From positions 4,526-68,525 of the forward strand of contig QHUS01000051.1 in the NCBI GenBank assembly GCA_003222035.1: a stretch of 64,000 nt of DNA. The letters are read 5' to 3'. A model generated the notes under the pieces. The model was not told the DNA's origin. It saw nothing but the letters and a program-made list of their open reading frames with translations, and did not search any database. Position 1 is the stretch's first letter. Each line of letters opens with the position of its first letter. Position numbers and translations under genes: made by a program. Source of the stretch: Gemmatimonadota bacterium. GTDB lineage: Bacteria; Gemmatimonadota; Gemmatimonadetes; Gemmatimonadales; GWC2-71-9. This document shows, in pieces, positions 22,106 to 31,694 of the stretch.

Positions 22106-22995
22106 CGATCTCTCCCACGGTCCGACCGTCCGACCGCCTGGCGTTTCGGGAGCAGCCCGCCCCCGACCCCGCGGTCCCGCGCATGGAGCTGCGCGAATGG
22201 GCCGACCGGTTCGGGATCGTGGCCGGGATCACCACCCGCGGAGGGAGGGCGGGCGCCGGGGACCCGGGCTTCTCCCTGGGGCTGTGGAGCGAGGAGCACG
22301 TCGGGCAGGTGATGTCCCGGTGGCGCGCCGTCCGCGCCGCGGTACGCCAGCAGTTCCCGGGCGTGATTCTCGCCCACCAGGTGCACGGCACCGCGGTCCA
22401 ATGGTACGAGCACGGGACCGACGGGTGGCTGATCGTCGACGGAATCGACGGCCATGTGACGGGAGCGCGCGGCACGCTGCTCACCGTCACCGTCGCCGAC
22501 TGCGTCCCAGTCTACCTCGCCGTGCCAGGTAAGCAGGTGGTGGCATTGCTCCACGCCGGGTGGCGCGGCACGGCGGGGCGGATCCTCGAGCGTGGCGTAG
22601 AGGTCCTGAAGCGTGCCGCGTTGGTCCGATCGACGGAAATCGTAATGCATTGTGGAGTTGGTATTTGCGGTGCGTGCTATGAAGTAGGTTCTGAGGTCAT
22701 TGAGCGGCTGGCCCCGGCGCGGGTGCCCAGGGTTAACGAGGCGGATGCGGGTGCGGGTACCCCGGGGCGCCGCCCCGCGGTCCACCGCGCCGACGGGCCG
22801 TCGAGTCATGTGGACCTCCGGGAAATCCTGGCCAGGCAGGCGAGCGAGCTGGGTGTCGCCGAGGTCTCGGTCTCGCCCTGGTGCAGCGCGCATGACCGCG
22901 ACCACTTTTTCTCGCACCGCGCGTCGGGCGGGCGGGACGGGCGCATGATCGCCTACGTGGGACTCCCGGCGACAGGAGCGAGCCCCGTCGCTTGA
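22102..22995 (+). CDS. pgeF: YfiH/laccase-domain family protein (PgeF-like)
   Basis: GTG overlaps murA stop; AHQVHGTAV; ADCVPVYLA; HAGWRGTAGRILERGV; GICGACYEVG. Confidence 0.85.
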   Translation: MTISPTVRPSDRLAFREQPAPDPAVPRMELREWADRFGIVAGITTRGGRAGAGDPGFSLGLWSEEHVGQVMSRWRAVRAAVRQQFPGVILAHQVHGTAVQWYEHGTDGWLIVDGIDGHVTGARGTLLTVTVADCVPVYLAVPGKQVVALLHAGWRGTAGRILERGVEVLKRAALVRSTEIVMHCGVGICGACYEVGSEVIERLAPARVPRVNEADAGAGTPGRRPAVHRADGPSSHVDLREILARQASELGVAEVSVSPWCSAHDRDHFFSHRASGGRDGRMIAYVGLPATGASPVA

Positions 22996-23019
22996 CAGCC
23001 GCCTCTCGGCGGCTAGATT
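22992..23019 (+). promoter_or_regulatory. Putative promoter of rimP operon with palindromic spacer
   Basis: TTGACA-N16-TAGATT; the spacer is the inverted repeat GCCGCC-TCTC-GGCGGC. Confidence 0.6.
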
Positions 23020-23032
23020 CCGGGCCGGTGAA

Positions 23033-23062
23033 GCGGGCGAAGTTCGGCCCGCGCTTTTTTTT
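23033..23062 (+). terminator. Terminator-like hairpin (possible attenuator) directly before rimP start codon
   Basis: GCGGGC-GAAGTTCG-GCCCGC-GC-TTTTTTTT followed directly by ATG. Confidence 0.75.
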
Positions 23063-23518
23063 ATGCTCTCCGACAGCCTCGTCGAGTCGTTTCGGACCCA
23101 GCTCGCAGCATTGGGTCTCGAACTGGCGGACCTCCGCATAGGCGGCACTCAAGCTCGGCCGCTCGCTCAAGTGCGCATCGAGTGGCCGGACACGTCGCCG
23201 CGGCGCGTGACCGTGGACGACTGTGCAGCGGCGAGCCGGGCCCTGGAGGCGTGGCTCGACGCGGACGGCCCGCTGGGACGCCGCTACATGCTCGAGGTGT
23301 CGAGTCCGGGCCTCGAGCGGCCGCTGCGCTGGCACCGGCACTGGGTGCGCTTCGTCGGCCGGGACGTCCAGGCCACGGTGGCCGGACTGGGTCGGGTGCG
23401 GGCGCGGATCGTGTCCGTGCCGGACGAGTCGACCGTCGTGCTCGAGCCTCAGGGCGGGACGCCGCGAGCGGTGCCGCTCGCGGGGATCCGCGATGCGAGG
23501 CTCGCCGTGGACTGGTGA
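23063..23518 (+). CDS. rimP: Ribosome maturation factor RimP
   Basis: LGLELADLRIGG...DDCAAASRALEAWLD...YMLEVSSPGLERPLRWHRHWVRFVGRDV; upstream of nusA. Confidence 0.9.
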   Translation: MLSDSLVESFRTQLAALGLELADLRIGGTQARPLAQVRIEWPDTSPRRVTVDDCAAASRALEAWLDADGPLGRRYMLEVSSPGLERPLRWHRHWVRFVGRDVQATVAGLGRVRARIVSVPDESTVVLEPQGGTPRAVPLAGIRDARLAVDW

Positions 23519-23542
23519 GACAAACGAAAAACGGATGACAGA

Positions 23543-24937
23543 ATGACCAATACAACAGACGTCGTGTCGGCGATTCGTGAGCTGACGAATACCAAGCAGC
23601 TCGAGCGGACGGAGCTGCTCGATCTGCTCAAGGACGGATTGCACGCCGCGCTCGTGAAACGGTACGGCCCGAACGTGCGCGCCGAGATCGGGATCGACGA
23701 GCTGAAGGGCACGATCCGGATCGCGGTGCTCCGCACCGTGGTCGACGCCGTGGAAGACCCAGCGTTGCAGGTCGCGCTCGAGGAAGCGCGCTTCGAGGAT
23801 CCCGACTTCCAGGTGGGAGACGTACTCGAGGAGGAAGTCCCGTTCGAGGCCTTCGGCCGCACCGCGGTGCAGGCGGCCAAACAGCGCATCATCCAGCGCG
23901 TGCGGGAGGGCGAGCGAGCCCGCATCCGGGAGGAGTTCTCCGACAAGGTCGGCGAGCTGCTCTCGGGCGAGGTCCAGCAGATCGAGCGGGGCAAAATCGT
24001 GGTGATGCTGGCCAAGTTCCGGGAGGCCGAAGCCATCATCCCGTACCGCGAGCAGAACCACCGCGAGCACTTCCACCAGGGGGACACGATCCGGGCGGTG
24101 CTGAAGCGCATCGAGGAGACGCCAAAAGGCCCGCGCCTCATCCTGTCGCGTGCCGACCCGTTGTTCGTGAAGGCGCTGTTCAAGCTCGAAGTGCCGGAGA
24201 TCCTGCAGCAGATCGTGGAGATCCGCGCCACGGCACGCGAGGCGGGGAGCCGCACCAAGATCGCGGTCTCATCGCGCGACGACTCGATCGATCCGGTGGG
24301 CGCCTGTGTGGGGCTCAAGGGCTCGCGCGTGCAGGCGGTGGTAAACGAGCTGAACGGCGAGCGCATCGACATCGTGCCCTGGTCGCCCGATCCCGAGCGG
24401 TTTGCGAAACTCTCGCTCGCCCCCGCGCGCGTGGCACGCGTGTTCTCGGACCCGGACACCAAGACCATCCAGGCGATCGTGGACGAGGACCAGCTGTCGC
24501 TCGCCATCGGCCGCAACGGCCAGAACGTCCGGCTCGCGTCGGAGCTCACCGGTTGGAAGATCGACCTGTACTCGAGCCGCGAGTGGCTGGAGCGGGGTGG
24601 GGAGGGACCGCTGTTCGCCCCGCTGCCGCCGGCCGAGGAAGAGGCCGCGACCAAAGTGGCTCTGCGCGAGCTCAAGGGCCTCCCGGTCGAGCTGGTCGAT
24701 GTGCTGGAGCGGGCAGGGCACAAGACGTTGCAAGACGTCCTGGATCTGGAGCGGGAGGACGTGGACAAGATCGTCGGGATGAGCCCCGAGCTCGCCGACA
24801 AGCTCATGGCGTTTCTGAACGAGATGACGGAAGAGGGCGGCGACGACGAGGGGACATCTGGGGGGGGCGGCGTGGAGGAAGCGGGGCAGGCCGGGCCGGG
24901 TGGGCCGGAAGACGGCGCGCCAGCGCCGGTGGCATAA
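23543..24937 (+). CDS. nusA: Transcription termination/antitermination protein NusA
   Basis: S1/KH motifs: DPVGACVGLKGSRVQAVVNELNGERIDIVPW; LAIGRNGQNVRLASELTGWKIDL. Confidence 0.95.
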   Translation: MTNTTDVVSAIRELTNTKQLERTELLDLLKDGLHAALVKRYGPNVRAEIGIDELKGTIRIAVLRTVVDAVEDPALQVALEEARFEDPDFQVGDVLEEEVPFEAFGRTAVQAAKQRIIQRVREGERARIREEFSDKVGELLSGEVQQIERGKIVVMLAKFREAEAIIPYREQNHREHFHQGDTIRAVLKRIEETPKGPRLILSRADPLFVKALFKLEVPEILQQIVEIRATAREAGSRTKIAVSSRDDSIDPVGACVGLKGSRVQAVVNELNGERIDIVPWSPDPERFAKLSLAPARVARVFSDPDTKTIQAIVDEDQLSLAIGRNGQNVRLASELTGWKIDLYSSREWLERGGEGPLFAPLPPAEEEAATKVALRELKGLPVELVDVLERAGHKTLQDVLDLEREDVDKIVGMSPELADKLMAFLNEMTEEGGDDEGTSGGGGVEEAGQAGPGGPEDGAPAPVA

Positions 24938-24960
24938 GGGCAGGTCCTTTGGAGGATTGC

Positions 24961-27573
24961 GTGACGACGACGCGGATTCACGATCTGGCAGCGGAGTTCG
25001 GGATCTCCTCGGAGCAGCTTCTGGGCATGCTCAAGGAGCAGGACATCTTCGTGCGCAGCCACCTCTCGCCGCTCAAGCCCGAGCAGGTGGCGTTGATGCG
25101 CGCCCGATGGGAGCGCGACAAGCGGAAGAAGGAGGCGCCCGCGCCGCCCAAGCGGCGTCGCGCCGCCAAGGCCCCGGCCGAGCCGGTGGCCGTCGCCCCC
25201 GAGGCACGGCCGAAGCGCCGGCGGCGCACCGCGGCCGAGATGGCCGCAGTCGACGCGGAGGCGCAGGCGGAAGCCGCGCTCGAAGCGGAGCGCGAGCTCA
25301 AGGCGCGCGAGGCCCTGGAGGCGGCCAAGGCGGTCGAACAGGAAGGGAAGCCCTCACTGGAAGAGCGCGCCGCCGCGTTGTTCAAGGACCTCCCACCGGT
25401 CGACGAAGCACGCGCCGAGCCGTCGCCGGTCGCCGCGACGGCCGCGGCCCAGCCCGCGTCCGCGCTGCCCTTCTCGGCGCCGCCGCCCCGACCCGTGATC
25501 CCCACGCCCGTGCGGCCCAAGCCGGTGGCGAGCGCGACGCCCGGTGGCGCCGTGCCGCCGCGGCCCGTCGCGTCGGCCGCGCCCGGGACGCAGCCGCTCG
25601 AGGAGCGGCGTCGCGAAAAGGGCAAGAAGCGCAAGAAGGGTAAGAAGTCGCTCGTGGACCAGGAGGCCGTGGCCCAGAACATCTCGCGCACCCTGGCCTC
25701 GATCAAAGGGCCCATCGCCAAGAAAGGGGCGCATCGCCGCGAGGAGGGTCCCAGCTTCCGCGACATCGAAGAGCAGAAGCGGCGCGACGAAAAGGAGCGT
25801 GAGAAGACGCTCGTCCGGGTGACCGAGTTCATCACGGTCTCGGAGCTCGCCCACATCCTGAAGGTCCCCGCCAAGGAGATCGTCGCGTTCGCATTCAAGG
25901 AGCTGGGGCAGATGGTGACGATCAACCAGCGCCTCGACTTCGACATGATCGAGCTCATCGCCTCCGCGTTCGGCTTCCAGGCGGCGCGGGAAGAGGAGTA
26001 CGCCATCGCCGTACCCGAACAGGCGCCCGAGGAGGCGGCCGGCGATCTCAAGCCCCGCGCGCCGGTGGTCACCGTCATGGGCCACGTCGACCACGGCAAG
26101 ACGTCGCTGCTCGACTACGTGCGCAAGGCCAAGGTGGTCGCTGGTGAGGCAGGCGGTATCACCCAGCACATCGGCGCGTACCAGGTCACGCTTAAGGACG
26201 GACGCTCCATCACGTTCCTCGACACGCCCGGCCACGAAGCCTTCACCGCGATGCGCGCCCGCGGCGCCCAGGTCACCGACCTCGTCGTGCTCGTCGTGGC
26301 CGCCGATGACGCCATCATGCCGCAGACCATCGAGGCGATCTCGCACGCCAAGAACGCGGGCGTGCCGCTCGTCGTCGCGATCAACAAGATCGACCTGCCC
26401 ACCGCCAACGTGCAGAAGGTGAAGCAGGACCTGCTGGCGCACGGCGTCGTGCTCGAAGAGTTCGGCGGCACCACGCTCGCGACGCCGATCTCCGCGAAGA
26501 CCGGCCAGAACGTGGAGGAGCTGCTCGACCAGATCCTGCTCCAGGCCGAGCTACTCGATCTCAAGGCCAACCCCGAGCGGCGCGCGCAGGGCACCGTGCT
26601 CGAGGCGACGCTCGACCCCGGCAAGGGTCCGCTCGCCACGATCCTCGTCCAGAACGGCACGCTGCGCGGTGGGGACGACTTCATCTGCGGGCAGTTCTAT
26701 GGCCGGGTGCGGGCGATGTACGACGAGCGCGGGCAGACCGTGGCGGGCGCGGGTCCGTCCACGCCGGTGCAGGTGCTGGGCTTCGAAGGCGTGCCTGAGG
26801 CGGGCGACACCTTCCAGGTCATGACCGACGCGGCGGCGGCGCGCGACATCGCGCAGAAGCGCCAGCGGCTCGAGCGCGAGGCGCAACACCGTCGCTCGGG
26901 ACGGGTGAAGACGCTCGAGGACTTCATGGCCGAGCGCGCCGAGGGCGGCGCGGCGGCGCTGCGGATCATCATCAAGGCCGACCAGGGCGGCCCGGCGGAA
27001 GCGCTGGCGGATGCTCTGGCGCAGCTGTCGACGCCCGAGGTCAAGGTCGAGGTGGTGCACCGCGGCGTGGGCGCCATCACCGATTCCGACGTGCTGCTCG
27101 CCAAGGCCTCGAATGCGATCATCATCGGCTTCCACGTGCGGCCCGACTCCAACGCCCGCGCCTCGGCGGAGCGGGAAAAAGTCGAGATCCGCACGTACCG
27201 CATCATCTACGAGGCGGTGGAGGAAGTGAAGGCGGCCATGGGCGGCTTGCTCGCCCCCGAGAAAAAGGAAGTCGTGCTGGGCGAGGCGGAGGTGCGCCAG
27301 CTTTTCAAGATCGCCAAGATCGGCACCATCGCGGGGAGCTTCGTGCGCTCGGGCGTCATCCCGCGCACCGCCCGCGTCCGCGTGGTCCGGGACGGCGTCG
27401 AGGTCTACGACGGCACCCTCGCCTCGCTCAAGCGCTTCAAGGAAGACGTGCGCGAGGTACGCGAGGGGTTCGAATGCGGGATCGGGGTCGAGAACTTCAA
27501 CGACCTCAAGGTCGGCGACCTGATCGAGGCGTATCGGATCGAGGAGGTCGCGCGCACGCTGACGCCCGCGTGA
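24961..27573 (+). CDS. infB: Translation initiation factor IF-2
   Basis: GTG start; VTVMGHVDHGKTSLLDYVRKAKVVAGEAGGITQHIGAY; FLDTPGHEAFTAMRARGAQVTDL; NKIDLP. Confidence 0.97.
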   Translation: MTTTRIHDLAAEFGISSEQLLGMLKEQDIFVRSHLSPLKPEQVALMRARWERDKRKKEAPAPPKRRRAAKAPAEPVAVAPEARPKRRRRTAAEMAAVDAEAQAEAALEAERELKAREALEAAKAVEQEGKPSLEERAAALFKDLPPVDEARAEPSPVAATAAAQPASALPFSAPPPRPVIPTPVRPKPVASATPGGAVPPRPVASAAPGTQPLEERRREKGKKRKKGKKSLVDQEAVAQNISRTLASIKGPIAKKGAHRREEGPSFRDIEEQKRRDEKEREKTLVRVTEFITVSELAHILKVPAKEIVAFAFKELGQMVTINQRLDFDMIELIASAFGFQAAREEEYAIAVPEQAPEEAAGDLKPRAPVVTVMGHVDHGKTSLLDYVRKAKVVAGEAGGITQHIGAYQVTLKDGRSITFLDTPGHEAFTAMRARGAQVTDLVVLVVAADDAIMPQTIEAISHAKNAGVPLVVAINKIDLPTANVQKVKQDLLAHGVVLEEFGGTTLATPISAKTGQNVEELLDQILLQAELLDLKANPERRAQGTVLEATLDPGKGPLATILVQNGTLRGGDDFICGQFYGRVRAMYDERGQTVAGAGPSTPVQVLGFEGVPEAGDTFQVMTDAAAARDIAQKRQRLEREAQHRRSGRVKTLEDFMAERAEGGAAALRIIIKADQGGPAEALADALAQLSTPEVKVEVVHRGVGAITDSDVLLAKASNAIIIGFHVRPDSNARASAEREKVEIRTYRIIYEAVEEVKAAMGGLLAPEKKEVVLGEAEVRQLFKIAKIGTIAGSFVRSGVIPRTARVRVVRDGVEVYDGTLASLKRFKEDVREVREGFECGIGVENFNDLKVGDLIEAYRIEEVARTLTPA

Positions 27574-27851
27574 TCGTGGGTGTCATGACGTGGGAGCTCC
27601 ATATCGCGGCCTCCCACTCCCTCAAGGAGAAGCGGCAGGTCCTCAAGAGCCTCAAGGACCGGCTCCACCACCGCTTCAACGTGTCCGCGGCCGAGACGGC
27701 GCATCACGACCTGTGGCAGCGCGCCGAGCTGACCGTGTGCGTCGTCTCGACCGACCGCGGTCACGCCGACAGCGTGCTGCGCGAAGCGGACCGTCTGGTC
27801 GCGGGCGCGGACGGCGCCCGCATCGTCGACACGAGCACCACCTACTTCTGA
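27570..27851 (+). CDS. DUF503 family protein
   Basis: GTGA overlap with infB; HSLKEKRQVLKSLKDRLHHRFNVSAAETAHHDLWQRAELTV. Confidence 0.85.
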   Translation: MIVGVMTWELHIAASHSLKEKRQVLKSLKDRLHHRFNVSAAETAHHDLWQRAELTVCVVSTDRGHADSVLREADRLVAGADGARIVDTSTTYF

Positions 27852-27855
27852 CCCG

Positions 27856-28212
27856 ATGCGTCGCGTGAGTCACCGGCCCGAGCGCGTGGCGGAAGCGATT
27901 CGCCAGACTGTCGCGGCGTTCCTCACGGGAAATGTCCGCGACCCGCGCGTCGGGTTCGTCACCGTCACCGCCGTGGAGGTCAGCGCGGACCTGGCGCACG
28001 CCCGCGTGCGGGTGAGCGTGATGGGCACCGACGCGGAGAAGGCCAAGTCGCTCGAAGGTCTGACCAGCGCCGCGCGCTTCCTGCGCGCCCAGCTCGCCAA
28101 AGAGCTGCCCTTGCGCGTGACACCGGAGCTCCGCTTCGACCTCGATCGGGGGCTCGACCACGCGCAGCAGATCGACCGCGTGCTCCGGAACCTCAAGGAC
28201 GGAGCGGGCTGA
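27856..28212 (+). CDS. rbfA: 30S ribosome-binding factor A
   Basis: RPERVAEAIRQTVAAFL...DPRVGFVTVTAVEVSADLAHARVRVSVMG; syntenic. Confidence 0.92.
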   Translation: MRRVSHRPERVAEAIRQTVAAFLTGNVRDPRVGFVTVTAVEVSADLAHARVRVSVMGTDAEKAKSLEGLTSAARFLRAQLAKELPLRVTPELRFDLDRGLDHAQQIDRVLRNLKDGAG

Positions 28213-28220
28213 TCTCCGGC

Positions 28221-29069
28221 GTGGCGCTGGTCGCGAAGCCGGGCGGGCCCACGTCCCACGACGTGGTGGACACGGTGCGGCGTGCCCTCGGCACCGGTCG
28301 CGTGGGACACCTCGGCACGCTCGACCCGTTCGCGACCGGGCTGCTGGTCATCGTGGTGGGCCGCGCCACTCGCCTGGCGCCGTTCGCTACGGCGTGGACG
28401 AAGACGTATGATGGCGTGATCCGACTCGGCACGACGACCACCACCGACGATCCGACGGGCGCGGCGATCGCGACATCGGAGTCGTGGCGGGGAGTGGATC
28501 GAGGACGCGTGGAGCAGGCGCTTGCGACGTTACGAGGGACGTACGAGCAGCGGCCGCCGGCCTATTCGGCCGTGAAGGTGGCGGGGGAGCGCGCCTATCG
28601 GCGTGCGCGGCGCGGCGAAGCGGTGGCCCTGCGGCCCCGGCGCGTGGATGTACTGGCGCTTGAGCTCACGAGCTACGCGCCCCCGGACCTGGGCTTCCGA
28701 GCGACGGTGAGCGGCGGGACGTACGTGCGAAGCCTGGCGCGGGATGTGGGCGAGGCGCTGGAGTGCGGAGCGCACCTCGCCGCGCTGACGCGGACGCAGG
28801 TCGGCTCGTTCCGCCTGACCGACGCCGTCGCGCCGGAGCAGGTGACGCCGCGGGCGTTGCGCGATCCCGCCGAGCTGGTGCGCGACCTGCCGCGCCGCGA
28901 GCTCGACAGCGCCGGGCGTGACGCCGTGGTTCACGGGCGACCGGTGGCCACGGGAAGCGGGATGGAGGACGCGGGAAGTGTGGCCTTGTTCGCGGAGGGC
29001 ACCCTCGTCGCGGTGGCGGAGCGAGTGGGCGACATCCTCAAACCCCGGGTCGTCGTGGTGGAGCAGTGA
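28221..29069 (+). CDS. truB: tRNA pseudouridine(55) synthase
   Basis: KPGGPTSHDVV; VGHLGTLDPFATGLL; YDGVIRLGTTTTTDD; RPPAYSAVKV. Confidence 0.95.
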   Translation: MALVAKPGGPTSHDVVDTVRRALGTGRVGHLGTLDPFATGLLVIVVGRATRLAPFATAWTKTYDGVIRLGTTTTTDDPTGAAIATSESWRGVDRGRVEQALATLRGTYEQRPPAYSAVKVAGERAYRRARRGEAVALRPRRVDVLALELTSYAPPDLGFRATVSGGTYVRSLARDVGEALECGAHLAALTRTQVGSFRLTDAVAPEQVTPRALRDPAELVRDLPRRELDSAGRDAVVHGRPVATGSGMEDAGSVALFAEGTLVAVAERVGDILKPRVVVVEQ

Positions 29070-30025
29070 CGGGTACGGTCGCCACGGTCGGGACATTCGA
29101 CGGGATCCACCGCGGGCACCAGGCCGTGCTGGCGGAGCTGGTGCGCCGTGCCCGGTCGCAGGGGGAGGGGCAGGGGGCGAGGGGGAGGGGGGTGGGCACG
29201 AGCCTGCTCATCACGTTCGACCCGCACCCCCTCGAAGTCGTCAATCCCAGCGCCGCGCCCCGGCTGCTCACCCTCCCGGACGAGAAGCGCGTGCTGGCAG
29301 CGGCCCTCGGCGTCGAGCGGGTGGAGGTGGTACCGTTCACGCCTGAGCTGGCGCGCCTCGGTCCCGAAGAATTCGTGCGCGACGTGCTGCGCGCTCGGTT
29401 CGGGATGCAGGAGCTCGTTCTGGGGTACGATCACGGGTTTGGGCGGGGTCGCTCCGGCGATGTGGAGCTGGTACGGCGGCTCGCCCGCGAGGATGGGTTC
29501 GTGATGGATGTCGTGCCGGCGGTGAAGGACGACGGCCAGCCGATCTCATCGTCCTTGATCCGGACGGCCGTGGCCCACGGCGACCTGGAGTTCGCCGAGC
29601 GAGGCCTGGGGCGGGCGTACAGCGTGCGGGGAAGAGTGGAGCGGGGGGCGGGTCGCGGGCGAACCATCGGGGTACCGACGATCAACCTTGCATCGCCCGA
29701 TCCGCGGAAACTGATGCCGCCCGACGGCGTGTATGCCGTTCGGGTGATACTGTCGGGGAAGGGGGGGGCGGGGAGGGGGGGGGAAGCGGCACCGGGCGAG
29801 CGCTATGGCGGAATGATGAACCAGGGGCCGCGGCCCACGTTTGGGGTGCACGCCCGCGGGTTGGAGATCCATCTGTTCGAGTTCAGCGGGGACCTGTACG
29901 ATCAGGTGGTGACGGTGGAGTGGGTGCGCCGGCTGCGGGACACCCAGACGTTCCCCTCGCGTCAGGCGCTGATCGATCAGATCGAGCGCGATGCGGTGGC
30001 GGCGCGCACGATTCTCAAGGGCTAG
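29066..30025 (+). CDS. ribF: Bifunctional riboflavin kinase/FAD synthetase
   Basis: VATVGTFDGIHRGHQAVL; FDPHPLEVV; LGYDHGFGRGRSGDVELV; YGGMMNQGPRPTFG. Confidence 0.93.
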   Translation: MTGTVATVGTFDGIHRGHQAVLAELVRRARSQGEGQGARGRGVGTSLLITFDPHPLEVVNPSAAPRLLTLPDEKRVLAAALGVERVEVVPFTPELARLGPEEFVRDVLRARFGMQELVLGYDHGFGRGRSGDVELVRRLAREDGFVMDVVPAVKDDGQPISSSLIRTAVAHGDLEFAERGLGRAYSVRGRVERGAGRGRTIGVPTINLASPDPRKLMPPDGVYAVRVILSGKGGAGRGGEAAPGERYGGMMNQGPRPTFGVHARGLEIHLFEFSGDLYDQVVTVEWVRRLRDTQTFPSRQALIDQIERDAVAARTILKG

Positions 30026-30034
30026 GGACTGAAC

Positions 30035-31693
30035 ATGAGTACTATCCGCTCACGACTGCTCCTCATCGCCGGGCTGCTCGTGCTTTCGGTGTGGCAGCTC
30101 ATGCCCACGAACGTCACGGAGCGCGTCCCGGACAAGACCACGGGCCGCATGAAGGACACCACGGTGCGCCGGGTGCCGATCGACCTCGGGCTCGACCTGC
30201 AGGGCGGCATCCATCTGGCGCTCGAAGTGGACCAGTCGAAGGGGCCGGTGCCCGACTGCGCCGACGCCATCCAGCGGGCCGAGCGCGTGGTGCGCACCCG
30301 GATCGACGAGTTCGGCACCACGGAGCCCGTGGTGCAGATCCAGGGACGCTGCCGCCTCATCGTCGAGCTCGCGGGCGAAAAGGATCCGGCGCGCGCCAAG
30401 AGCATCGTCCAGCGTACCGCGTTCCTCGAGTTCCGCATCACGGATATGAAGAACGTGTTCCGGGACGCACTCCCCGAGATCGACAAGGCGCTGCGGCGCG
30501 CCGGCGTCAAGGCGCCGGGGCAGGCCGCCCCGGCGGCGACCGTCACACAGCTGTTCGGGACGGACACTGCCAAGGCGAAAGGCAAGGCCGCGAAGGCGAA
30601 GGCCGCCGCCAAGGACACGAGCGACGCGAATGCGCCCGGCCCTCTCGCATCCGTCCTGTTCCAGAGCCCGAGCAACATCCCCGGGGAGTTCCTGGTCCCG
30701 GAGGAGCAGGTGCCGGTGGCGGAGAGTCTGCTCGTGCGCCCCGACGTCGAGCGGCTCGTGCCGCGGGGCATCGAGTTCAAGTGGGGGACCGAGGTGCTGT
30801 CGCGGGCCGGCAGGAGCTACCGGACCCTGTACGCCGTAGAGGACCGGCCGATCATCACGGGGGAATACCTCCAGGACGCGAAGGCCACGCGCGACCAGCT
30901 CACGAACCAGTCCGTCGTGAACTTCGTGCTGTCCCGCCGCGGCGGGCGCGTCTTCGAGCGGGAAACCGGGCGGCACGTGAACGACTTCATGGCGATCATC
31001 CTCGACGGCCGGGTGCAGGGGCAGCCGCCGGTCATCAAGAGTCAGATCGGTCAGCGCGGCCAGATCGAGCTCGGGGCGAAGCCGCTGCAGGACGCCCAGG
31101 ACCTGGCCCTCGTTCTCAAGGCCGGTGCGCTCCCCGCCCCGCTCGCCATCATCGAGGAGCGCACCATCGGGCCGTCGCTCGGACAGGACTCGATCAAGGA
31201 TGGCATCCGGGCGGGGGTCGTGGGTGTCGTGCTTGTCGTGCTCATCATGATCGGTTACTACCGGCTGTCGGGAGCGCTCGCCGTGGCGGCGCTCGCTCTG
31301 TACGTCGTGTTCACGCTCGCCGGGCTCGCGGGATTCGGCTTCACGCTCACGCTGCCGGGGCTCGCGGGCCTGGTGCTGTCGGTCGGCATCGCGGTGGACG
31401 CGAACGTGCTGATCTTCGAGCGCATCCGCGAGGAGCTCCAGCACGGCAAGCTCGTGCGCACGGCCGTGGACGAGGGGTTCAAGCACGCCATGAGCGCCAT
31501 CATCGACTCGAACGTGAGCACGGCGCTCACCGCTTTCATTCTGTATCTGGTGGGCACCGGTCCGGTGCAGGGCTTCGCCATCACCCTGATCATCGGCATC
31601 GCCGCATCCATGGTCACCGCCATCTTTGTGGTGCGCACCTTCTACATGATCTGGCTCGACCGACGGCCGGACATGGTCACCCTGAGCGTCTGA
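30035..31693 (+). CDS. secD: Protein translocase subunit SecD
   Basis: DLGLDLQGGIHLALEVD; TIGPSLGQDSIKDGIRAG; GIAVDANVLIFERIREEL. Confidence 0.96.
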   Translation: MSTIRSRLLLIAGLLVLSVWQLMPTNVTERVPDKTTGRMKDTTVRRVPIDLGLDLQGGIHLALEVDQSKGPVPDCADAIQRAERVVRTRIDEFGTTEPVVQIQGRCRLIVELAGEKDPARAKSIVQRTAFLEFRITDMKNVFRDALPEIDKALRRAGVKAPGQAAPAATVTQLFGTDTAKAKGKAAKAKAAAKDTSDANAPGPLASVLFQSPSNIPGEFLVPEEQVPVAESLLVRPDVERLVPRGIEFKWGTEVLSRAGRSYRTLYAVEDRPIITGEYLQDAKATRDQLTNQSVVNFVLSRRGGRVFERETGRHVNDFMAIILDGRVQGQPPVIKSQIGQRGQIELGAKPLQDAQDLALVLKAGALPAPLAIIEERTIGPSLGQDSIKDGIRAGVVGVVLVVLIMIGYYRLSGALAVAALALYVVFTLAGLAGFGFTLTLPGLAGLVLSVGIAVDANVLIFERIREELQHGKLVRTAVDEGFKHAMSAIIDSNVSTALTAFILYLVGTGPVQGFAITLIIGIAASMVTAIFVVRTFYMIWLDRRPDMVTLSV

Positions 31694-31694
31694 G

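Noticed and set aside
22741-22800. GC-rich palindrome (CCCCGGGGCGCCGCCCCGCGG) in pgeF as a possible recombination site
   Set aside because: Lies within an in-frame low-complexity loop; no flanking repeats or mobile genes.
24553-24960. N-terminal extension of the infB ORF in the track
   Set aside because: Overlaps nusA in another frame; IF-2 starts at GTG 24961 (VTTTRIHDLAAEFGIS).
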